Of a stretch of DNA of 5,536 nt, positions 1 through 5,536 are shown piece after piece; position 1 is the first letter of the stretch; each line of letters starts with the position of its first letter. Source of the stretch: an uncultured Agathobacter sp. (lineage in GTDB: Bacteria; Bacillota; Clostridia; Lachnospirales; Lachnospiraceae); assembly GCA_934358675.1 (NCBI GenBank), contig CAKRKX010000128.1:1-5536 (forward strand), read 5' to 3'. Below the pieces are notes generated by a model, which had not been told where the DNA came from, ran no database searches, and saw nothing but the letters and a program-made list of their open reading frames with translations. A program made the position numbers and the translations under genes.

Positions 1-21
1 ATTTTGAAAGGAGTGGTTGTA

Positions 22-156
22 ATGGGTACAGCAATCGTATTAGTCGTATTGCTTATCGTAGTTGCACTGGCTGCTAAGAGTCTTATAAAAGATAAAAAAA
101 ATGGGAAATCCATATCCTGTGGCGGTGACTGCAAACACTGTCACGGATGCCATTAA
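22..156 (+). CDS. FeoB-associated Cys-rich membrane protein (44 aa)
   Basis: A complete small gene: ATG at 22, TAA at 154-156, with a strong ribosome binding site (AAAGGAG, 7-13) eight bases before the start. The 44-residue product has one hydrophobic helix (about residues 4-18), a short Lys-rich linker (residues 19-29, likely cytoplasmic) and a Cys/His-rich tail with C33, C37, C40 and C43 plus H39, H41 and H44. This architecture matches the FeoB-associated Cys-rich membrane proteins that sit directly downstream of feoB, the GTP-driven ferrous-iron transporter, in many Clostridia. Their exact role is not settled; they are proposed to assist FeoB, perhaps by binding iron on the cytoplasmic side, much as FeoC does in proteobacteria. 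feoB itself is not in the window, so the link to iron uptake is inferred from family and expected position. The terminator directly after the gene fits its being the last gene of an operon. Confidence 0.85.
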   Translation: MGTAIVLVVLLIVVALAAKSLIKDKKNGKSISCGGDCKHCHGCH

Positions 157-161
157 TTAAA

Positions 162-211
162 TGTTCAACGACGAGAAGGCCGGCTGCATCCGGTCTTTTT
201 GGCGTTGAACA
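162..211 (+). terminator. Nested-stem intrinsic terminator after the small feo-associated gene
   Basis: The inner hairpin pairs 175-183 with 190-198 around a six-base loop (184-189). It has a GC-rich core (GCCGG with CCGGT) and runs straight into five T residues (196-200), the classic rho-independent form. An outer pair of arms, 162-170 and 203-211 (TGTTCAACG / CGTTGAACA), is perfectly complementary over nine bases and encloses the inner hairpin. The whole lies six bases after the stop codon and separates the small gene from the exporter promoter. Confidence 0.85.
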
Positions 212-252
212 AAACTTTTTCCGGTCAAAGCCTGCTCATAGGGGAACGCTAC

Positions 253-281
253 TTGAATCAGAGAATCTCGCATGATATAAT
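253..281 (+). promoter_or_regulatory. Sigma-A-type promoter of the ABC exporter operon
   Basis: TTGAAT (253-258, four of six matches to the -35 consensus) is followed after exactly 17 bases by a perfect TATAAT (276-281). The -10 is preceded by TG one base away (273-274), giving an extended -10. The expected transcription start is near 287-289, leaving a leader of about 39 bases before the ATG at 327. The spacer holds a nine-base palindrome (GAGAATCTC, 261-269) that could be part of an operator, but it is short enough to be chance. Confidence 0.8.
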
Positions 282-313
282 TTTTTGTTGGATAAAATAG
301 GAAGGGGATTCAA

Positions 314-319
314 AAAGGA
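314..319 (+). promoter_or_regulatory. Ribosome binding site fixing the start of the first exporter gene
   Basis: AAAGGA lies seven bases before the ATG at 327. The frame is open upstream to a TTG at 285, but that TTG has no ribosome binding site and overlaps or precedes the predicted transcription start. The ATG at 327 is therefore the supported start. Confidence 0.75.
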
Positions 320-326
320 ACATATC

Positions 327-2087
327 ATGAAAAAACTATTGATCTATCTGAGAGATTATAAAAAGGAATGCGTTCTCGCACCTCTTTTTAAGTTGCTGGA
401 GGCTTCGTTCGAGCTGATCGTGCCTCTGGTTATGGCTGCAATCATCGATCACGGTATTGCAGTATCGGATCGCCCGTACATCCTCAAGATGGGCGGCGCT
501 CTCGTTTTACTTGCGCTGGTCGGACTGACCTGCTCGATCACGGCGCAGTATTTTGCCGCAAAGGCAGCCGTTGGCTTTGCTACAAAGCTTCGGTATTCAC
601 TGTTTTCCCATATCGGAACATTATCATTTACAGAGATGGATGTTGTCGGAAGTTCGACACTCATCACGCGAATCACGAGTGATATCAATCAGGTACAGTC
701 GGGCGTGAATATGGTGCTTCGCCTTTTTTTACGTTCACCGTTTATCGTATTCGGTGCCATGATCATGGCATTTACGGTTAATGTGAAGGCAGCACTCGTA
801 TTTGTTGTGACAATCCCGCTGCTTTCCATCGTTGTATTCTCGGTCATGCTGGCGAGTATTCCGCTTTTTAAGAAAGTGCAGAGCGGACTTGATCAGGTAC
901 TCGGACATACGAGAGAGAACCTTGAGGGTGCGCGTGTCATCCGTGCTTTTAATAAAGAAGAGGATGAGGCGAGAGAGTTTAATGCAAGCAACGAGTTCTT
1001 GACGAACATGCAGCTTGTGGTCGGACGTATCTCCACGCTGATGAACCCGTTGACCTACATTATCATCAACTGCGCGATCATCGCAGTCATCTGGGTCGGC
1101 GGCAAGCAGGTGTACGGAGGCATCATCACACAGGGTGAAGTGGTAGCGCTTGTCAACTATATGTCGCAGATCCTTGTGGAGCTGGTCAAGCTTGCCAACC
1201 TGATCATTTTGATCAACAAGGCGATCGCCTGCGGAAACCGTATCGAGGAAGTGCTTGAGACGAAGTCCACGATCGTGAACAATCCGGTCAAGAGTGCAGA
1301 GGACAAGCCGTATACGGGCGACGATGCGGTTGTATTTTCGCATGTGTCGATGTCCTATGCATCCACTTCGGAGGAAGCGCTCACTGATATTGATTTTACG
1401 GCAAAGAAGGGTCAGACGATCGGTATCATCGGTGGTACCGGTTCCGGTAAGTCATCGGTTGTCAATCTGATCCCGCGTTTCTACGATGTGTCAAAGGGAA
1501 GCGTGGCGATCGACGGCAAGGATGTGCGCGACTACAATCTGACCGAGCTTCGTGACAAGATCGGTGTCGTTATGCAAAAAGCGGTATTATTTCAGGGAAC
1601 GATCGCGGAGAACCTGCGCTGGGGTAGGCCGGACGCAACGGATGAGGAACTGTGGCATGCCATTGAGGTGGCACAGGCGACCGATGTTGTGGAAGGAAAA
1701 GAAGGCAAGCTGGATCATATGATCGAGCAGGGCGGACGCAACCTGTCCGGCGGACAGAAGCAGCGTCTGACGATCGCGCGCGCGGTTGTAAAAGACCCGG
1801 ATATTTTAATTTTGGACGACAGTGCATCCGCACTTGATTTTGCGACCGATGCAAGACTCCGTGCCGCACTTCGCAACTTACAGGGGAATAAGACTATTTT
1901 TGTCGTATCGCAGAGAACTTCATCCATCCAGTTTGCGGACAAGATTATCGTTATGGATGACGGACAGGTGGCGGGCATCGGAACACACGATGAGCTGCTG
2001 AATAACTGTGAGGTTTACCGTGAGATCTACGAATCTCAGTTTAAGAAAGAAGATTTAGAGAAATCCAAAGAAGGAGGTGTCAGATAA
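327..2087 (+). CDS. Heterodimeric ABC exporter, subunit with degenerate ATP site (TM287-like)
   Basis: A 586-residue half-transporter: an N-terminal membrane domain with six helices (roughly 16-40, 53-78, 130-151, 154-178, 241-262, 270-296), then a nucleotide-binding domain from about 333. Visible motifs are Walker A GGTGSGKSS (369-377, Lys375), Q-loop Gln417, signature LSGGQ (473-477) and Walker B ILILDD (493-498). The catalytic Glu is replaced by Asp498 and the switch His by Gln529. These same changes mark the degenerate-site subunit of heterodimeric exporters such as TM287/TM288, BmrC/BmrD and LmrC/LmrD, and the ending YREIYESQF also resembles TM287. The protein should pair in the cytoplasmic membrane with the next gene's product. 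Known relatives export drugs or other amphipathic compounds, but the substrate here cannot be read from sequence. The gene has its own promoter at 253-281, and its stop overlaps the next start by one base. No regulator gene lies beside it in the window. Confidence 0.93.
   Translation: MKKLLIYLRDYKKECVLAPLFKLLEASFELIVPLVMAAIIDHGIAVSDRPYILKMGGALVLLALVGLTCSITAQYFAAKAAVGFATKLRYSLFSHIGTLSFTEMDVVGSSTLITRITSDINQVQSGVNMVLRLFLRSPFIVFGAMIMAFTVNVKAALVFVVTIPLLSIVVFSVMLASIPLFKKVQSGLDQVLGHTRENLEGARVIRAFNKEEDEAREFNASNEFLTNMQLVVGRISTLMNPLTYIIINCAIIAVIWVGGKQVYGGIITQGEVVALVNYMSQILVELVKLANLIILINKAIACGNRIEEVLETKSTIVNNPVKSAEDKPYTGDDAVVFSHVSMSYASTSEEALTDIDFTAKKGQTIGIIGGTGSGKSSVVNLIPRFYDVSKGSVAIDGKDVRDYNLTELRDKIGVVMQKAVLFQGTIAENLRWGRPDATDEELWHAIEVAQATDVVEGKEGKLDHMIEQGGRNLSGGQKQRLTIARAVVKDPDILILDDSASALDFATDARLRAALRNLQGNKTIFVVSQRTSSIQFADKIIVMDDGQVAGIGTHDELLNNCEVYREIYESQFKKEDLEKSKEGGVR
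2071..2077 (+). promoter_or_regulatory. Strong ribosome binding site for the second exporter gene
   Basis: AAGGAGG, a near-perfect anti-16S match, lies nine bases before the ATG at 2087 and inside the last codons of the upstream gene. Together with the TAATG stop/start overlap it suggests translational coupling, which would keep the two subunits near equal amounts. Confidence 0.85.
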
Positions 2088-3847
2088 TGCAGTCCAAAGA
2101 GAAGAGACAGGGACAGATGGAAACATTAAAGAAAGTTCTTCATTATATGAAGCATTATATTCCGCTTCTTGTGTTGTCGATCATTCTGGCAACCGTGAGT
2201 GTGGCACTGACGCTGTATTTCCCGATCATTACCGGTAAGGCGATCGATCTGATCCTTGCAAAAGGCAAGGTGGATTTCGACGGAATACTCGTACTGGCTA
2301 AGGAAGGTGTGATCGTGATCGCGATCACGGCTGCCGCACAGTGGGTTATGAATATGGCAAACAACCGCATGACCTACAACATTGTAAGAGATATTCGTAA
2401 GGATGCGTTCGACAAGATCGAGAAGCTTCCGTTCAGTTACATTGACAGCCATTCACATGGAGATATGGTCAGTCGTATCATCGCAGATGTTGACACGTTT
2501 GCGGACGGACTTCTGATGGGATTTACCCAGCTTTTCACCGGTCTTGCAACGATCATCGGAACATTGATCTTTATGCTTACGATCAATATCAAGATTACGA
2601 TTGTGGTTGTTATCCTGACACCGTTATCACTTTTTGTGGCAAGCTTTATCGCGAAGAAGACCTATTCGATGTTCCAGTTACAGTCGAAGACACGTGGTGA
2701 GCAGACGGCACTCATTGAGGAGATGATCGGCAACCAGAAGGTTGTACAGGCATTCAACCATGAGGATGAGGCATTGGAAGAGTTTGACGAGATCAACAAC
2801 CGCCTGCAGAAGTATTCGCTGCGCGCGACGTTTTTCTCAAGTCTGGTAAATCCGAGCACACGTTTTATCAACAGTCTTGTGTATGCTGCGGTCGGTATTG
2901 CAGGCGCATTTGCCGTGATTATTACCGGAGGCGCATTCTCGGTTGGTAGCCTGTCGTGCTTTTTATCTTACGCAAACCAGTACACAAAGCCGTTTAATGA
3001 GATCTCCGGTGTTGTCACGGAGCTTCAGAACGCGTTGGCATGTGCAGCACGCATCTTCGAACTGATCGAGGAGCCTGCGGAAGTGCCGGACGATGCGGAT
3101 GCGTATGTGCTTGAGACGGCGGACGGAACCGTGGATATCGAGGATGTTTATTTCTCCTATGTACCGGAGCAGCATCTGATCGAAGATTTCAATCTTCATG
3201 TTAAGCCGGGACAGCGTATCGCGATCGTCGGACCGACCGGATGCGGAAAGACAACGCTGATCAATCTTCTGATGCGTTTCTATGACACGAATTCCGGCAA
3301 AATCAAGGTCAGCGACCACGATATCCGGCATATGACCAGACACAGCCTGCGTGCAAACTATGGTATGGTACTTCAGGAGACGTGGCTGAAAAAAGGCACG
3401 ATCCGCGACAATATCTGTATGGGTAAGCCGGATGCGACGGAAGAGGAGATGATCGCTGCCGCAAAGGCATCGCATGCGCACAGCTTTATCAAGCGTCTGC
3501 CGCATGGATATGACACCGTGATCACGGAGGACGGAGGCAATCTGTCACAGGGACAGAAGCAGCTGCTTTGTATTACAAGAGTTATGCTCTGCCTGCCGCC
3601 GATGCTGATTCTCGATGAAGCGACTTCATCCATTGATACACGTACCGAGATCCGCATTCAGAAGGCGTTCCTGACAATGATGCAGGGAAGAACAAGCTTT
3701 ATCGTAGCGCACCGTTTGTCAACGATCCGCGAGGCGGATGTGATCCTTGTTATGAAGGACGGTAAGATCATCGAGCAGGGCAATCATGAGACGCTGCTTG
3801 CGCAGAACGGATTTTATGCAAATCTGTACAACAGCCAGTTCGCTTAA
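2087..3847 (+). CDS. Heterodimeric ABC exporter, catalytic-site subunit (TM288-like)
   Basis: A 586-residue half-transporter and partner of the preceding subunit. Six membrane helices lie at about 24-48, 66-90, 141-164, 168-189, 260-280 and 284-306, followed by a nucleotide-binding domain from about 345. Motifs: Walker A GPTGCGKTT (382-390, Lys388), Q-loop Gln430, Walker B MLILDE (506-511) with the catalytic Glu511, and switch His542 in VAHRLST. The signature is LSQGQ (486-490) instead of LSGGQ, the change known from TM288-type subunits. In the heterodimer, its Walker motifs face the intact LSGGQ of the partner and form the hydrolysing site. Its altered signature faces the partner's Asp498/Gln529 and forms the degenerate site. 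The start at 2087 is supported by AAGGAGG nine bases upstream and by the one-base overlap. A second Met at residue 11 has no comparable site. The operon ends with the hairpin at 3891-3923. The substrate is unknown; a multidrug or peptide-like export role is an inference from family. Confidence 0.94.
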   Translation: MQSKEKRQGQMETLKKVLHYMKHYIPLLVLSIILATVSVALTLYFPIITGKAIDLILAKGKVDFDGILVLAKEGVIVIAITAAAQWVMNMANNRMTYNIVRDIRKDAFDKIEKLPFSYIDSHSHGDMVSRIIADVDTFADGLLMGFTQLFTGLATIIGTLIFMLTINIKITIVVVILTPLSLFVASFIAKKTYSMFQLQSKTRGEQTALIEEMIGNQKVVQAFNHEDEALEEFDEINNRLQKYSLRATFFSSLVNPSTRFINSLVYAAVGIAGAFAVIITGGAFSVGSLSCFLSYANQYTKPFNEISGVVTELQNALACAARIFELIEEPAEVPDDADAYVLETADGTVDIEDVYFSYVPEQHLIEDFNLHVKPGQRIAIVGPTGCGKTTLINLLMRFYDTNSGKIKVSDHDIRHMTRHSLRANYGMVLQETWLKKGTIRDNICMGKPDATEEEMIAAAKASHAHSFIKRLPHGYDTVITEDGGNLSQGQKQLLCITRVMLCLPPMLILDEATSSIDTRTEIRIQKAFLTMMQGRTSFIVAHRLSTIREADVILVMKDGKIIEQGNHETLLAQNGFYANLYNSQFA

Positions 3848-3890
3848 GAGGAGAGTTTTCCTTTTGTGAAATCAAAAATAGAAGTATTAG

Positions 3891-3923
3891 AAAACGGATA
3901 TCCATGAGCGGATATCCGTTTTT
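3891..3923. terminator. Probable bidirectional intrinsic terminator between convergent genes
   Basis: A perfect 13-bp stem (3891-3903 with 3910-3922) with a six-base loop (3904-3909). On the + strand it ends in five T residues (3919-3923), 43 bases after the exporter stop. On the - strand the four A residues at 3891-3894 read as a short U run, about 32 bases after the transpeptidase stop. The position between two convergent genes and the A/T-flanked symmetric stem suit termination from both sides. The + direction is the better supported. Confidence 0.85.
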
Positions 3924-3955
3924 GAGTTCTGATAAGTTGTTGAAACCGGCAAAAC

Positions 3956-5449
3956 TTATTCATCTTTCTTGTCCGGGTCCTGATAAGAATATGCGTTGGA
4001 AATCTTGCAGTTCTCGGTGATCAGTGTGACCGGATCGCGGTAGAATGCGATCACCGGAGTGCCGACATCGAGTGTTTCAAAAAGCTTCTTGGCAATTTTT
4101 GCCGGAACATTGATACAACCGTGTGATCCGGATGTCTTATAGATGTCACCACCAAATGTGCTGCGCCAGCTTGCATCGTGGATTCCCACGTTGTAGGCAA
4201 ACGGCATAAAGTATTTGACATCGGAGGCATAATTCTCGCCGACCAATGTGGCATCTCTCTGTTTATATGCAATCTTGAATACGCCGTCCGGTGAACCGTT
4301 TTTCCTTGCAATATTGCCGGAGACGATATCGGTTTCCGTGATCAGCTTGCCTTCTTTATAGTACCACAGGTGCTGCTTCGTGTAATCAATCTCAACGTAA
4401 GTATCGCCGATATCATCGAGTCCGCTCTGTTTGGCGGTCTGCTCGTAGATTGGTTCACGTTCTACCGGTTTGCCGCCGGAGAGATCGGCCTTGATCTGTT
4501 CGGCTTCTTTTGCCTTGCTGATGACCCAGCCGTAATCGCCGCCTCCGATCTTGACGGTATCACCGGAAGATGTTTTAAACTTCCGGACATCGCCGTATGT
4601 ATTGTAGGTGCTGGCAAGATGCTGTACGAACTGTGCAACCTTGTCTTCGTTTAATGTCACGGTTCCGTCATCACCGATGTTAAGCATATGAAGGATCGTT
4701 TTCGAGTCAAGATTTTCATCCACGTCGTCGATCAGATAATGGATCGTGGAGGAGGTGTACTTCGTAATGTTTGCCATCGTATCGCTGATGATGCTGTCTG
4801 AGGCATGCACGGCAGGTTCCTCGTAGCAGGCATCGGAGAGCGTAAGCTTTGTCTCCTGATTGTCGATCGCCTGTGTGATCTCACTTAGGATCTCGTCACG
4901 GATCGGAGCGTTTCCGTCGATCTCGTCAACGACTTTGGCATCGTCTTCCGACAGATCAATGCGTGCATCTTCCGGCTGCGTGATATAATCCTCGTCGAAA
5001 ATCTGCAGCCCGTTGATCAGTCCCTCGAGTGCCGCCTCGTCGTAGGTGAACGAGCGGTTCATATCATAGCTGTGGGATTTGAGGATATCCACAGGCCACG
5101 TAAATCCGTTCTGCTTTTTGAGAAGCGCTTCTTCCTCACCGGCTGCCTCGTACTGGTAATCAAAATCAGGACCGGCGATCAGAAATTTGTTATCCAGCCG
5201 ATCGTAAACCGTCAGCAGATAGGTGCTTGCTCCGTCAATGTGTTTGTTTTCCACATATTCCGCGGTCTTATTACCACAGGCGAGTTCGCCGATCGTTGTC
5301 TTCGGGAAAAAGTGTTTGTTGTAGTAAATGCCAAAGCCGACATAGACTCCGACAAGTGCGGCTGCAGTACCGGTCAGCGCGGCAAGTGCGATCGAGCGTA
5401 TGCGGCGCTTCCTGCGTCGGGCAGTCAGGCTGGTTGTGTTTTTTGCCAT
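3956..5449 (-). CDS. Membrane-anchored L,D-transpeptidase (YkuD family)
   Basis: A 497-residue protein read right to left, with ATG at 5449-5447 and GAGGAGG (5464-5458) eight bases upstream. The N-terminus is basic (RRRKRR, 11-16) and is followed by one hydrophobic segment (about 17-42): a signal anchor placing the rest outside the cell. Residues about 50-330 resemble the region carrying putative peptidoglycan-binding (PG_binding_4-type) domains in clostridial relatives; I am less sure of its boundaries. The catalytic YkuD domain spans about 347-469 and ends in the active-site block SGSHGCINVP (440-449), with nucleophile Cys445 and the upstream His424. The family makes 3-3 (meso-diaminopimelate) cross-links in peptidoglycan or attaches proteins to it, and resists most penicillins; which reaction this enzyme performs is not shown. 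Other outward-facing cysteines are C58, C208 and C481. A 28-residue tail follows the domain. The gene converges on the exporter operon and is a separate unit. Confidence 0.92.
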   Translation of the reverse strand: MAKNTTSLTARRRKRRIRSIALAALTGTAAALVGVYVGFGIYYNKHFFPKTTIGELACGNKTAEYVENKHIDGASTYLLTVYDRLDNKFLIAGPDFDYQYEAAGEEEALLKKQNGFTWPVDILKSHSYDMNRSFTYDEAALEGLINGLQIFDEDYITQPEDARIDLSEDDAKVVDEIDGNAPIRDEILSEITQAIDNQETKLTLSDACYEEPAVHASDSIISDTMANITKYTSSTIHYLIDDVDENLDSKTILHMLNIGDDGTVTLNEDKVAQFVQHLASTYNTYGDVRKFKTSSGDTVKIGGGDYGWVISKAKEAEQIKADLSGGKPVEREPIYEQTAKQSGLDDIGDTYVEIDYTKQHLWYYKEGKLITETDIVSGNIARKNGSPDGVFKIAYKQRDATLVGENYASDVKYFMPFAYNVGIHDASWRSTFGGDIYKTSGSHGCINVPAKIAKKLFETLDVGTPVIAFYRDPVTLITENCKISNAYSYQDPDKKDE

Positions 5450-5457
5450 AAAATATT

Positions 5458-5464
5458 CCTCCTC
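5458..5464 (-). promoter_or_regulatory. Ribosome binding site of the L,D-transpeptidase gene
   Basis: Read on the - strand this is GAGGAGG, eight bases before the ATG. It confirms the start at 5449, which also places the basic residues and the signal anchor correctly at the N-terminus. Confidence 0.85.
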
Positions 5465-5486
5465 GTATTATATAGTAGTAGTTTTT

Positions 5487-5510
5487 AGAGACCCTCTCCA
5501 AGGTCTTTTT
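5487..5510 (+). other. Small hairpin upstream of the transpeptidase gene, possible + strand terminator
   Basis: AGACC (5489-5493) pairs with GGTCT (5502-5506), extended by a G-T and an A-T pair to seven, around an eight-base loop. On the + strand it ends in TTTTT (5506-5510), as a weak intrinsic terminator would. No + strand gene ends here, so it could stop antisense transcripts, shape the transpeptidase leader, or mean nothing. On the - strand no U run follows the stem. Confidence 0.35.
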
Positions 5511-5536
5511 AACTATTAAGTCATAGTCTTTTCTTT

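Noticed and set aside
211..326. Possible riboswitch or T-box in the exporter leader
   Set aside because: The predicted leader is only about 39 bases, has no terminator/antiterminator pair and no recognisable aptamer sequence.
1219..1230. 12-bp palindrome AGGCGATCGCCT, resembling the cyanobacterial HIP1 core
   Set aside because: It is a single copy inside a coding region, explained by Ala-Ile-Ala codons. The surrounding genes point to Clostridia and not cyanobacteria.
735..1343. 202-codon open frame on the - strand inside the first exporter gene
   Set aside because: It is the shadow of a clearly real ABC gene. The product is rich in Arg, His, Asp and Cys without recognisable domains, as expected of an antisense frame, and no ribosome binding site precedes it.
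2963..3505. 180-codon open frame on the - strand inside the second exporter gene
   Set aside because: It lies fully antisense to the nucleotide-binding domain, has no recognisable motif and shows shadow-like composition.
3866..3907. 13-codon GTG-start frame after the exporter operon, with GAGGAG ten bases upstream
   Set aside because: It runs into the terminator stem and encodes nothing recognisable. The purine-rich stretch just after the stop codon is probably chance.
5467..5472. TATAAT on the - strand before the transpeptidase gene as a promoter -10
   Set aside because: The predicted transcription start would fall near 5460, inside the ribosome binding site at 5458-5464, and no -35 lies 16-18 bases upstream.
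5072..5488. 138-codon open frame on the + strand opposite the transpeptidase N-terminus
   Set aside because: It is antisense to a confident gene, has no domain signature, and runs through the transpeptidase start and ribosome binding site.

Overview
The window looks like an ordinary chromosomal stretch from a Gram-positive anaerobe of the Clostridia, most likely the Lachnospiraceae. This is inferred from protein type and genome style: a FeoB-associated Cys-rich small membrane protein, a TM287/TM288-type heterodimeric ABC exporter, a membrane-anchored YkuD L,D-transpeptidase of the clostridial kind, strong AGGAGG-type ribosome binding sites and moderate GC content. No genus can be named from the sequence alone.

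Layout from left to right. (1) At 22-156 (+) is a 44-residue FeoB-associated membrane protein, probably the last gene of a ferrous-iron uptake (feo) operon lying off the left edge. It is closed by a hairpin terminator at 162-211. (2) At 253-281 there is a good sigma-A-type promoter with an extended -10. It drives a two-gene operon, 327-2087 and 2087-3847 (+), encoding the two halves of a heterodimeric ABC exporter. The genes overlap by one base (TAATG), and both products are 586 residues long. The first subunit has a degenerate Walker B (Asp for the catalytic Glu) and a degenerate switch loop (Gln for His), but a perfect LSGGQ signature. The second has intact Walker B and switch His, but an altered LSQGQ signature. 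Together they should form one catalytic and one degenerate ATP site. (3) A 13-bp perfect hairpin at 3891-3923 sits between the exporter operon and the convergent gene and probably ends transcripts from both sides. (4) At 3956-5449 (-) is a 497-residue membrane-anchored L,D-transpeptidase with a complete YkuD active site. The last 87 bases hold its ribosome binding site, a small hairpin of uncertain role, and no convincing promoter.

The three units (iron-uptake accessory protein, exporter, cell-wall cross-linking enzyme) appear independently transcribed, because each is bounded by terminators or a change of strand. I see no mobile element, CRISPR array, tRNA, rRNA or recognisable riboswitch, and no sign of an undescribed system. 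The most notable points are the textbook asymmetry of the exporter, the metal-ligand-rich tail of the small protein, the nested stem structure of the first terminator, and an excess of GATC in the coding regions.
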